28,418 bases of DNA from Paucidesulfovibrio sp050251775 (GCA_050251775.1 JBFWMD010000047.1:1-28418); one strand, 5' to 3'; counted from the first letter of the stretch, positions 7,800-13,827 are shown. Made by a program: numbers and translations. Notes: generated from the sequence alone by a model not told the origin.

Positions 7800-8129
7800 T
7801 CAGAACAACCGGGCTTCGCCAGCAGCGGCACTCTGCGTCTGATGGGCGCTGTCGAGGTGCTTTTCCGCGCCGTTTACACCGAGCAGAAAGAAGAACGCAG
7901 CCAGCAACGTCAGGGAGCCAAGAAACCAGATTCGCAACGAACCGGCCCGACCCGGAGCGGACCTGCGCAGACGCGTGCCGCCCCCGCCAAGGCTCTGCCC
8001 GGCTCGGACAACGGGCCACTCCGCGAATCCCTCCCGCTCCGGGGCGGATTCACTCGGTGTGAAGGCTTTGCCATGGGCGGAACGCAGCGTACACCGGGCG
8101 CGGTCGGAAACCTGAGGGCAAGCGGACAT
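7800..8129 (-). CDS. Small single-helix membrane protein of unknown function
   Basis: This 109-aa reading frame is supported by a strong ribosome-binding site (GGAGG, 6 nt before ATG 8129) and by a clear membrane helix at about residues 66-84 (IWFLGSLTLLAAFFFLLGV), preceded by a basic stretch (RLRRSAPGRAGSLR). This pattern predicts the N-terminus inside and a short 25-residue C-terminal tail outside. No known family is recognised. A terminator follows, so it is probably a single-gene transcript. Upstream DNA (8130-8301) shows no promoter that I would defend. Confidence 0.6.
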   Translation of the reverse strand: MSACPQVSDRARCTLRSAHGKAFTPSESAPEREGFAEWPVVRAGQSLGGGGTRLRRSAPGRAGSLRIWFLGSLTLLAAFFFLLGVNGAEKHLDSAHQTQSAAAGEARLF

Positions 8130-8301
8130 GGCATACCTCCGAAGAGATTCGTTCTGGTTAATATTCCGGTAAGCCTACCCTGTCTGCCGCGTCCTTGCGT
8201 GACGCCGAAGTGAACAATCCGTGTCCGATCCGCAACAAACCCGTTCTGATCGCGACATTTTTGTTACGGAAGCGCCGCTGCTCCTTTGTCCGTGCCGGGC
8301 G

Positions 8302-8325
8302 AAAAAAAGCGGCCCAAAGGCCGCT
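8302..8325 (-). terminator. Rho-independent terminator of the 8358-10066 transcript
   Basis: On the minus strand AGCGGCC (8325-8319) pairs perfectly with GGCCGCT (8314-8308) around a 4-nt loop and is followed by a run of six T (8307-8302). It lies 33 nt after the flavoprotein stop codon. Confidence 0.9.
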
Positions 8326-8357
8326 CCGTCTCGTGATCTGGTTCGTTGCCATCGAAC

Positions 8358-9701
8358 CTAGAGCATGTATTTGAGGTAATATCCGCAGGTCGGGTAAGCC
8401 CAGACCGTGGAACGCACCTGGGAAAGGGGGATGTTGTTGCGAATGATCAGGGCAAAGAGATTGATGAGCTCCTCGGCGTTGTGTCCGCAGACGTGTGCGC
8501 CCAGCACCCGGTCCCCCTTCTCGTCCACGAACACGCGGCTCCTGCCAAAGGGTTCGCCCAGCCGTTTCCAGGGGAAAGCCTTGGAGAGGTCACGGGCCAC
8601 GGCTTTGTATTCCACGCCCCGGGCCTTGAGCTCACGCTCCTTTGCGCCACAGGCCGCGATGGGCGGAATGGAAAAGCAGACATACGGCACTCCGTCGTAT
8701 TCGGCCTGGGCATGGTTGCCGTGGAGGATGTTCTCGGCGGCGGCCACAGCCTCGATGGTGGCCGTGGGCGTCAGGGCATAGGGCGTGGCCGCGGCGTCGC
8801 CCGCGCAATAGACTTTCGGGTTGGACACGGATTGGAGGAATTCGTTGACGATCACGCCCCCACTCCCAGCCTCCACATCCGCCCTTTGCAGATGCAGCGG
8901 CTCCAGGTCGGGCACGCGCCCTGTGACGTTGAAGACCGCGTCCGCCTCCATGCTCTCCCCACGACCAAAGATCACCCGCAGGCCACCAGCCGCCTTCTCC
9001 ACCCGCAGTGTGGGCACGTGCAGACGCAGATCCACCCCTGCGGCACGCGTTGCTCGGACCAGTTCCTCCACCAGCACGGGGTCAAAGCGTTTCAGGGGCA
9101 TACTGCGGCAGAGCACCGTGACCTCGGCTCCGCAACGCGCCGCGATGTGCGCGAATTCAAAGGCGATGAACCCGCCGCCGATGAACACGATGCGCTTCGG
9201 CAGGGTCTCCATGTCCAGAAAATCGTCGCTGATGCGCAGCAGGTCCGCGCCGGGAATGTCCAGTGAACGCGGAGTCATGCCCGGCGCAACCAGGATGTGC
9301 TCCCCGTGCAGCTCCTCGCGGCCTTCCGGCCCGTCCACAAGCACGGTGTCCGGCCCGGTGAAGCTCGCCAGTCCGTGCAGGGTAACTGCTCCCCGCTCCC
9401 TGTGGTCGGCCTCGACCACTTCGCGAATCGGCCCCACGAAGAGATGCTTGAAAGCCTGGATTTCGGCCCAGTCCACCTGGATCTCGCCTGTAACGCCGCG
9501 CGTTTTCATGTGCCGCGCCGCAGCCACAGCCTCGGCCCCGGCCAGCAAGATCTTCTTGGGATTGCAGCCGCGAAGCGGGCAAGCCCCGCCGTAGCCCCGC
9601 GACTCCACAATGGCCACGGACTTTCCCGCGCTGGCCAGCCGGGAAGCGGCCTCGCCCCCGGCCGGTCCCGCGCCGATCACGATCACGTCAAAATTACGCA
9701 T
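8358..9701 (-). CDS. FAD-dependent pyridine nucleotide-disulfide oxidoreductase family protein
   Basis: This is a 447-aa protein of the glutathione/mercuric/dihydrolipoyl reductase family. The FAD site is at the N-terminus (VIGAGPAG, residues 8-15), followed by a redox-active pair C41 and C46 in GGACPLRGCNPKK. A second dinucleotide-binding motif occurs mid-protein (FIGGGFIAFEFA), and the second FAD motif is VYCAGDAAA. The C-terminal dimerisation domain is present, but where classical members have His-Pro-Thr-x-x-Glu this one has AYPTCGYY, so the catalytic His and Glu are both missing and a Cys has appeared. The physiological disulfide or quinone substrate is therefore unknown. The ATG at 9701 has AGGTG about 6 nt upstream; a GTG at 9710 is the alternative. 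It follows the next gene by 17 nt. Confidence 0.9.
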   Translation of the reverse strand: MRNFDVIVIGAGPAGGEAASRLASAGKSVAIVESRGYGGACPLRGCNPKKILLAGAEAVAAARHMKTRGVTGEIQVDWAEIQAFKHLFVGPIREVVEADHRERGAVTLHGLASFTGPDTVLVDGPEGREELHGEHILVAPGMTPRSLDIPGADLLRISDDFLDMETLPKRIVFIGGGFIAFEFAHIAARCGAEVTVLCRSMPLKRFDPVLVEELVRATRAAGVDLRLHVPTLRVEKAAGGLRVIFGRGESMEADAVFNVTGRVPDLEPLHLQRADVEAGSGGVIVNEFLQSVSNPKVYCAGDAAATPYALTPTATIEAVAAAENILHGNHAQAEYDGVPYVCFSIPPIAACGAKERELKARGVEYKAVARDLSKAFPWKRLGEPFGRSRVFVDEKGDRVLGAHVCGHNAEELINLFALIIRNNIPLSQVRSTVWAYPTCGYYLKYML

Positions 9702-9718
9702 CTCGTTCACCTGTCCGG

Positions 9719-10066
9719 CTAGGCGTCCAGTTCCTTTTCAAGCCAGGAACGCACCTCGGGCGACAACTCGTGGATGCCCTTGAGCCCGCCTATGGACTTG
9801 AGATACGCCCCGGCCAGATCCTCGGGCAGCTTCTTCTCGCAGAGCGTGGTGGAGCCGTACTTGTCCATGCGCATGAGCACCACCTTGGGCGCGGCCCAGG
9901 TGTCGATCACGAAATAGATCGAGTAGCCGTCCGAGTCCGTGACCGGCGGGCGCAGCGCGTCCTTCCAGTTGTTGTTGCCCCATTCCAGATACATGGTCAC
10001 CGCATCCTCGTGGATCATGTCCCAGTTGACCTCATTGAGCCACTGGCGGCAGGCGTCTTCACTCAT
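9719..10066 (-). CDS. Small conserved protein, resembles the DVU0772 family
   Basis: This 115-aa soluble acidic protein has no signal peptide or membrane helix. It contains conserved-looking Trp-rich stretches (WLNEVNWDMIHEDAV, LEWGNNNWKDAL) and ends in a charged helix. From memory it resembles a small protein family restricted to sulfate-reducing Deltaproteobacteria (DVU0772 type), whose function is not known; this recognition is tentative. The ATG has AAGGGG 5 nt upstream. It is the first gene of a two-gene transcript with the disulfide-reductase-like flavoprotein. Confidence 0.8.
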   Translation of the reverse strand: MSEDACRQWLNEVNWDMIHEDAVTMYLEWGNNNWKDALRPPVTDSDGYSIYFVIDTWAAPKVVLMRMDKYGSTTLCEKKLPEDLAGAYLKSIGGLKGIHELSPEVRSWLEKELDA

Positions 10067-10288
10067 GAGTACCCCTTTGTTCCCAGGTTATTCAGCTTTT
10101 TTAATGTAAATGGAAAAAATCCCCGACGCAAGACGCTTCCATTCCCAGAGCTGTCAATAGGGAAAATTTGTCCTTTTCCTTTCCAATTCCTTTCCATTTT
10201 TATCCTGCCCCCAAAACCGGGGGTATGCTCCCGTGCGATGGTATCGGAAATGCGTTATACATATTCATTGTAATCCAGGAGGAAGATC

Positions 10289-11515
10289 ATGTATCGTCAG
10301 GAGAATACGAAAAAATGGATTCAGTACGAGGATGGAGGGCAAGAGCCCGTGGCCGAACACGAAAACATCAACCTGAAACGGCATGAGCCGGACCGGGAAT
10401 GGTTCGTTGTGGACCGCCCCAAGGACTTCCGGCCCAAAAGCCTCGCGCCTGAAGCCTTCCACCCCCGGCACAAGGGAGAGGAGTACATGAAAAGTTTCAT
10501 GGATCCGAACCAGCAAAAATCTTCCCGCACGGGCTTGAAGGTGGACGGCGTCCCCTTCGGCACATCCGGCGGCGTGTCAAACCCCTCAAAATCAAGGCCC
10601 GACTACACCACGTTCGTGGATCCGCGACCTCAGCATTCCAAGCGGAGCACACAGATATTCCCCGGAACGGGCGTTGAATTCCCGGAAAACGGACCCCACA
10701 TGCCCCCGGACGGCCAGAGCGACGAAGAACCCAAGCTCTTTGGACTCACCGGCCACGCTGCCGCCAACCTGGTGACCGGGGTGGTGCGAATGCTTGAAAA
10801 CGGATTCGACCCGAACAAGAAGCCCGCTCCGGAACCCCGCTCTCCCATGGACGAAAAGCCCGCCCCCGGAAACGGCGGAACCTGGCCCGGCGGGAAATTG
10901 CCCTGGGACACCCGAGTGCTCTACGCGACGGACAACCACGCAGCGCAACAGGGCAAATCCGATCAGGCGCGGCAGCGGCAGACCCTGCCCTGGGGCAAGT
11001 CCGGCAGCCTGCTTTCCGACCCCGCACGCTGGCTCCAGGAACACGATTCGCACCCTGCGTCCGGCGGCAAGCCGGAACAGGCGGAGCAGCCGCAAAAAGA
11101 AGACAAGGGCTTTTGGAAAAAGACCGGCGAGGCCGTGTCCAGCATGTCCAACGGCATCGGCCAGGCCGTTGACAAGGGCATGGACGCGGCTGGCCAAGCC
11201 ACGGGCAAGGCCTGGGATGCGGTCCGAAGCAAGGAAGTCCGCGATGGCGTGGAATTCGGGGCGCGAGCGGCCTGGGAGGTCACGAAGGATGTGGGCAAGA
11301 TCGTGGGTGAAGATGCTTTGGTGGCACTCTTTTCCTCGTTAGGCAAAGTTCCGTACGGAGTTTCTATCGCAGCCGACAAACTTGCAAAAATACGCTCATC
11401 TGCTCTCAACTTTGATCATGAATACAAAGACACCGCAGAACGTGTTGCGAAAAGAATCCAGCAGCAAAAACACGTCGTTTATGGGACGCAAAGGAAGCAG
11501 CCTAATGAAAAGTAG
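10289..11515 (+). CDS. Modular protein with divergent C-terminal tip (candidate polymorphic effector)
   Basis: This 408-aa protein has a very good ribosome-binding site (AGGAGG at 10277-10282, 6 nt before ATG). No signal peptide or membrane helix is visible. Residues 1-120 are charged and hydrophilic; about 120-255 are Pro/Gly-rich with low-complexity linkers. Residues 256-340 (KTGEAVSSMSNGIGQAVDKG and neighbours) are an amphipathic, LEA-like constant region encoded by the 253-bp direct repeat. The last 68 residues form a tip that is divergent from its downstream copy, sharing only SIAxDK and AxRIxQQK-type positions. The stop overlaps the next gene by 11 nt. I recognise no named domain. Constant region plus variable tip plus membrane partner resembles polymorphic toxins, but activity is inference. 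Confidence 0.8.
   Translation: MYRQENTKKWIQYEDGGQEPVAEHENINLKRHEPDREWFVVDRPKDFRPKSLAPEAFHPRHKGEEYMKSFMDPNQQKSSRTGLKVDGVPFGTSGGVSNPSKSRPDYTTFVDPRPQHSKRSTQIFPGTGVEFPENGPHMPPDGQSDEEPKLFGLTGHAAANLVTGVVRMLENGFDPNKKPAPEPRSPMDEKPAPGNGGTWPGGKLPWDTRVLYATDNHAAQQGKSDQARQRQTLPWGKSGSLLSDPARWLQEHDSHPASGGKPEQAEQPQKEDKGFWKKTGEAVSSMSNGIGQAVDKGMDAAGQATGKAWDAVRSKEVRDGVEFGARAAWEVTKDVGKIVGEDALVALFSSLGKVPYGVSIAADKLAKIRSSALNFDHEYKDTAERVAKRIQQQKHVVYGTQRKQPNEK
11055..11307 (+). repeat. Constant block A, copy 1 (253 bp direct repeat)
   Basis: This block encodes residues about 256-340 of the protein starting at 10289. It recurs at 12770-13022 with two differences that I can see (C/T at 11061 versus 12776, and C/T in the codon giving Arg versus Cys). 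Similarity stops sharply at both ends: upstream it falls in a Pro/Ser-rich linker, downstream it stops after the codons for KIVG. The sequence after the block diverges strongly between the copies. Confidence 0.95.
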
Positions 11516-11834
11516 CAGCACATACTATGTAATTTGCGCTTGTATCCTCTTCGGTGCATTCATCTTGGATACTTGGTTTACTGTCACAAAAAACGACCAA
11601 GGATTCAACGATGCTATAAATTCCTTGGGGTTTTTCAAAGAACGACCTTGGGTACGCACTCTCATCAAACTCCCCGTTATTCTTTGGTTTACGGCAACAG
11701 GACTTGGCATCAACGGCTTTTCGCCTGCTGGGAAATATGACGTGATTTGCTTTGGCTATCTTGCACTTGTCGGTTGGTCGATATGGAAAGTGCGGCGTTC
11801 TACCAAAAACTCCAGCAAACCGCTGGATACATGA
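11505..11834 (+). CDS. Small three-helix membrane protein, type B copy 1 (candidate immunity protein)
   Basis: This 109-aa protein has predicted membrane helices at about residues 6-28, 49-68 and 79-97. The ATG lies inside the end of the preceding gene (11-nt overlap), with AAGGA 9 nt upstream. It is clearly related to the protein at 13211-13543: both share a first helix ending in D-x-W-[FY]-T-V, a G-F-[FL]-K segment, and P-W-[VL]-R-T-x-I-K-L-P before helix 2. Identity is otherwise low. The gene is markedly more AT-rich than the constant blocks. Translational coupling to a variable-tip gene fits a cognate immunity protein, such as those protecting against membrane-active toxins; this is inference. 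Confidence 0.7.
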   Translation: MKSSSTYYVICACILFGAFILDTWFTVTKNDQGFNDAINSLGFFKERPWVRTLIKLPVILWFTATGLGINGFSPAGKYDVICFGYLALVGWSIWKVRRSTKNSSKPLDT

Positions 11835-12002
11835 CCCGCACATGCACGAGGGCCTGAAAACCTTCGGCGAATACGGACTCAAGGTGGCGGCGGTCACGGT
11901 CCTGGGCCTCACGCCCTTCAGCGTCTATGGCGAAGCGGGCGCGGCCATGGCCTCCTGGGCCGCCGCCAACCCGGAGAAGGCCCAGGCGGCCGTGGATTTC
12001 GT
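11832..12002 (+). repeat. Constant block D, copy 1 (171 bp direct repeat)
   Basis: The block begins with the TGA stop of the type B gene and runs to the codons for AVDFV. It recurs at 13541-13711 with four single-base differences. It codes for the hydrophobic region LKVAAVTVLGLTPFSVYGEA and the Ala-rich helix following it. The sequence after the block differs between copies. Confidence 0.95.
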
Positions 12003-12099
12003 GGGGAATGCGATTCCAGGAGGCATTCCGGTGCAGAGCTGGCCCGGACTTCTTGGATCAATCGCGAGTTGGGGATGGAGTGAACTCAATGAACATTAA
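11842..12099 (+). CDS. Orphan C-terminal cassette D1 (hydrophobic tip fragment)
   Basis: This 85-aa frame begins at an ATG 8 nt after the type B stop. No ribosome-binding site is visible, so if translated at all it would be by re-initiation. Residues 1-54 are the constant D region; the last ~31 residues are a variable tail with Pro/Gly and Trp (IPGGIPVQSWPGLLG). It looks like the C-terminal end of a longer protein whose N-terminal part is absent. The stop TAA overlaps the start of the next gene (ATG at 12089), the same arrangement as at 11505. Its hydrophobic, Gly/Ala-rich composition would suit membrane insertion, which is speculative. Confidence 0.5.
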   Translation: MHEGLKTFGEYGLKVAAVTVLGLTPFSVYGEAGAAMASWAAANPEKAQAAVDFVGNAIPGGIPVQSWPGLLGSIASWGWSELNEH

Positions 12100-12325
12100 C
12101 CAATTTTCACAGATCATCTGCGGAGTCTTGTTGTTTGTTGGCGGGTTGCGCATAACACACACAGGGAGCGCCACATATGGCCTTACTGGTGACCACTTTA
12201 GCGTTGCCCCGTGGACCGGTTGGATTTTTGCCGCGATAGGTATTTTCATTTTTTACCACGGAGTGAAGGCTGTCTGGCGGACTCAAAGGCGAAAGAGAGA
12301 TCGTAACGACGACACGTTGTTGTAG
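12089..12325 (+). CDS. Small two-helix membrane protein, type C copy 1 (candidate immunity protein)
   Basis: This 78-aa protein has two membrane helices (about residues 7-23 and 41-62) and a very basic C-terminal tail (RTQRRKRDR). The start has GGAG 8 nt upstream and lies inside the end of cassette D1. It is a paralogue of the protein at 12488-12706: both share a P-W-x-G-W-I-F core followed by A-x-G and an A-W/V-W-R end. A terminator follows 16 nt later. No known family is recognised; the pairing with a D-type tail suggests a tip/partner module. Confidence 0.65.
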   Translation: MNINQFSQIICGVLLFVGGLRITHTGSATYGLTGDHFSVAPWTGWIFAAIGIFIFYHGVKAVWRTQRRKRDRNDDTLL

Positions 12326-12341
12326 CCCGTAAACTTTGATT

Positions 12342-12365
12342 CGGGGCGGTTATCCGCCCCGTTTT
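12342..12365 (+). terminator. Rho-independent terminator of the D1/type C module
   Basis: CGGGGCGG at 12342-12349 pairs perfectly with CCGCCCCG at 12354-12361 around a TTAT loop, followed by TTTT. It lies 16 nt after the type C stop and would end the transcript that starts at the 408-aa gene. Confidence 0.8.
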
Positions 12366-12394
12366 GCCCTTGATCAAGACGAGCGCGGCAGTTC

Positions 12395-12427
12395 ATTTCG
12401 TTCAGGGGTGGAAAGTTCCCGGACCGC
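12395..12427 (+). repeat. 33-bp direct repeat in D-type tails, copy 1
   Basis: This stretch matches 13705-13737 with one mismatch (12402 versus 13712). It encodes the start of a D-type tail (FVQGWKVPGP). Here the upstream constant D block is missing, so only the tail was kept. Confidence 0.9.
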
Positions 12428-12495
12428 CGCCAAGCAGTCCGGCAGGCTATCTGGGATATGCTGCCGGGAAATCGGAGGAGTGGATTGATGAATAG
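12397..12495 (+). pseudogene. Tail-only remnant D2 of a D-type cassette
   Basis: An open frame of 32 codons reads FVQGWKVPGPPPSSPAGYLG and on to WIDE, then TAG. It aligns by pattern with the D1 tail (FV, then Pro/Gly-rich, then an S-x-x-G-x-L-G-like stretch). It has no start codon or constant region, so it is a leftover of a larger gene. Its stop overlaps the ATG of the next gene, as in the intact modules. This shows that the overlap was already there before the 5' part was lost. Confidence 0.6.
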
Positions 12496-12706
12496 CTCTG
12501 TTGTTAAGAATCTCCTCTTTTGTCTTGTTTGGGTTTTCTTTGGTGCAATGCTCATCGATTCACCAAGCATCACTCGAGGCGGTGTTAACTTCCCTGTTTT
12601 GCCGTGGGTAGGCTGGATTTTTTGCGCCCTGGGCGGTGTTTTTTTTGTTTTGAATCTGGGTTCGGCTTGGCGCGCTTGGAAACAAAAGGATCAAAACAAA
12701 ACGTAG
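12488..12706 (+). CDS. Small two-helix membrane protein, type C copy 2 (candidate immunity protein)
   Basis: This 72-aa protein has two membrane helices (about residues 5-23 and 37-59) and a basic tail (WRAWKQKDQNK). It has a strong ribosome-binding site (GGAGGAG, 7 nt before ATG) and so could be made even though the upstream cassette is only a remnant. It shares P-W-x-G-W-I-F-x-A with the protein at 12089 but is otherwise diverged. Keeping an intact partner gene next to a decayed tip is what is expected of an orphan immunity gene, but this role is inferred. Confidence 0.65.
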   Translation: MNSSVVKNLLFCLVWVFFGAMLIDSPSITRGGVNFPVLPWVGWIFCALGGVFFVLNLGSAWRAWKQKDQNKT

Positions 12707-12738
12707 AATGACTCCTTGGCGTTGATCGAAATGATTTC

Positions 12739-12759
12739 CGGGGCGGTTCATCCGCCCCG
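12739..12759 (+). other. Hairpin homologous to the 12342 terminator, without T run
   Basis: CGGGGCGG and CCGCCCCG (12739-12746 and 12752-12759) pair around TTCAT, almost the same stem as at 12342-12361, and it lies at a similar distance after a type C gene. The T run is replaced by GAACC. The change lies 10 bp before constant block A copy 2 begins (12770), so the terminator may have been cut short when the repeat joined. Confidence 0.65.
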
Positions 12760-12769
12760 AACCGCTGTT

Positions 12770-13022
12770 CTGCGTCTGGCGGCAAGCCGGAACAGGCGGA
12801 GCAGCCGCAAAAAGAAGACAAGGGCTTTTGGAAAAAGACCGGCGAGGCCGTGTCCAGCATGTCCAACGGCATCGGCCAGGCCGTTGACAAGGGCATGGAC
12901 GCGGCTGGCCAAGCCACGGGCAAGGCCTGGGATGCGGTCCGAAGCAAGGAAGTCTGCGATGGCGTGGAATTCGGGGCGCGAGCGGCCTGGGAGGTCACGA
13001 AGGATGTGGGCAAGATCGTGGG
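12770..13022 (+). repeat. Constant block A, copy 2 (253 bp direct repeat)
   Basis: This is the second copy of 11055-11307, offset 1715 bp, with two visible mismatches. One changes the Arg codon in SKEVRDG to Cys. The block starts abruptly after the hairpin at 12739-12759 and is not preceded by the N-terminal part of the 408-aa gene. Confidence 0.95.
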
Positions 13023-13209
13023 GAAGGATGCGGCCATGGCAACTTTAGGCGTTGGATTGCCTCCCGGCACGTCTATAGCCGTAGATAAAATTTATAAGCT
13101 TGATTCAGCGAATCAAGGTCTTCGCTCCGGATATGAGCAACAGGTGCAAGATCTTGCACGAAGAATCGCACAACAAAAGCGCAACGGGTATTCGCCAACG
13201 GAGAAATAA
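12850..13209 (+). CDS. Orphan C-terminal cassette A2 (second tip of the 408-aa protein)
   Basis: The frame is open from 12712, homologous from 12770, and the first ATG is at 12850 (119 aa from there), but no ribosome-binding site precedes it. The first ~58 residues are the constant region of the 10289 protein; the last ~61 are a divergent tip with SIAVDK and LARRIAQQK in place of SIAADK and VAKRIQQQK. The whole N-terminal part of the full-length protein is missing. It may be silent and serve as a donor for recombination into the 10289 gene through the 253-bp repeat. It is followed 1 nt later by a type B membrane-protein gene. Confidence 0.55.
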   Translation: MSSMSNGIGQAVDKGMDAAGQATGKAWDAVRSKEVCDGVEFGARAAWEVTKDVGKIVGKDAAMATLGVGLPPGTSIAVDKIYKLDSANQGLRSGYEQQVQDLARRIAQQKRNGYSPTEK

Positions 13210-13210
13210 T

Positions 13211-13543
13211 ATGCTTACACCACAACCGTTCAGAATTGTGGCAGCCATCATTCTTGTCTGTGCATTTTTCGTGGACTGCTGGTACACGGTACGTTGTTCG
13301 CGAGGGGGCTATACGGACGTTATAAGCTTTCATGGCTTTCTCAAAACAGCACCCTGGCTGCGGACCGCAATCAAGCTTCCATTGGCCCTGCTGCTTTTTC
13401 ATGAGACGTTAAATCTCGGAGGTGACGATTTCTTGGGAAGAGCTCCCATTATTACGCTTACCTACTGCGTTGCCGTGGGGTACAGCGTATATCGTTTTCA
13501 GCGAGCCGTCTCCCATTCGGACAGGAATAACACCACAGGCTGA
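13211..13543 (+). CDS. Small three-helix membrane protein, type B copy 2 (candidate immunity protein)
   Basis: This 110-aa protein has GGAG 7 nt before its ATG and starts one base after the stop of cassette A2. Membrane helices lie at about residues 7-27, 49-68 and 79-95. It is a diverged paralogue of the 11505 protein, with D-C-W-Y-T-V, G-F-L-K and P-W-L-R-T-A-I-K-L-P conserved. Its TGA stop is the first codon of constant block D copy 2, exactly as for copy 1. Its neighbours are near-identical repeats while it is strongly diverged, suggesting that tip and partner change together. Confidence 0.68.
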   Translation: MLTPQPFRIVAAIILVCAFFVDCWYTVRCSRGGYTDVISFHGFLKTAPWLRTAIKLPLALLLFHETLNLGGDDFLGRAPIITLTYCVAVGYSVYRFQRAVSHSDRNNTTG

Positions 13544-13711
13544 CCCGCGCATGCACGAGGGGCTGAAAACCTTCGGCGAATACGGACTCAAGGTGGCGGC
13601 GGTCACGGTTCTGGGCCTCACGCCCTTCAGCGTCTATGGCGAGGCGGGCGCGGCCATGGCCTCCTGGGCCGCCGCCAACCCGGAGAAGGCCCAGGCGGCC
13701 GTGGATTTCGT
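13541..13711 (+). repeat. Constant block D, copy 2 (171 bp direct repeat)
   Basis: This is the second copy of 11832-12002, offset 1709 bp, with four single-base differences. It again starts with the stop codon of a type B gene and continues into the FVQGW tail sequence also found at 12397. Confidence 0.95.
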
Positions 13712-13737
13712 CCAGGGGTGGAAAGTTCCCGGACCGC
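13551..13737 (+). pseudogene. Truncated cassette D3 at the end of the array
   Basis: The constant D region (ATG 13551) is joined to the tail start FVQGWKVPGP. Recognisable homology ends at 13737. The frame then runs without a natural end into the methyltransferase gene (stop at 13953), with unrelated residues and no type C partner. No ribosome-binding site is visible. I read it as the broken 3' edge of the array. Confidence 0.6.
13705..13737 (+). repeat. 33-bp direct repeat in D-type tails, copy 2
   Basis: It matches 12395-12427 with one mismatch. Here it continues straight from constant block D, which shows that tail remnant D2 once had the same constant region in front of it. Confidence 0.9.
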
Positions 13738-13827
13738 GGCACTTTCCTCTGAACCGCCTTCATGTTAGAGACCAGAACAGAGAGAACATACTCCAGTCGC
13801 CCTTGAATCCACCGTTTTGGAGCACGC

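Noticed and set aside
10256..10261. TATACA as the -10 box for the 408-aa gene
   Set aside because: No matching -35 element lies 16-18 bp upstream, so the promoter call would not be supported.
11055..13711. CRISPR-like array
   Set aside because: The repeats are 33-253 bp coding blocks present only twice each, with no short regular spacing.
10289..13800. Prophage, transposon or integron origin of the array
   Set aside because: No transposase, integrase, attachment-like duplication or tRNA gene is visible in or next to it; only direct repeats of coding blocks are seen.
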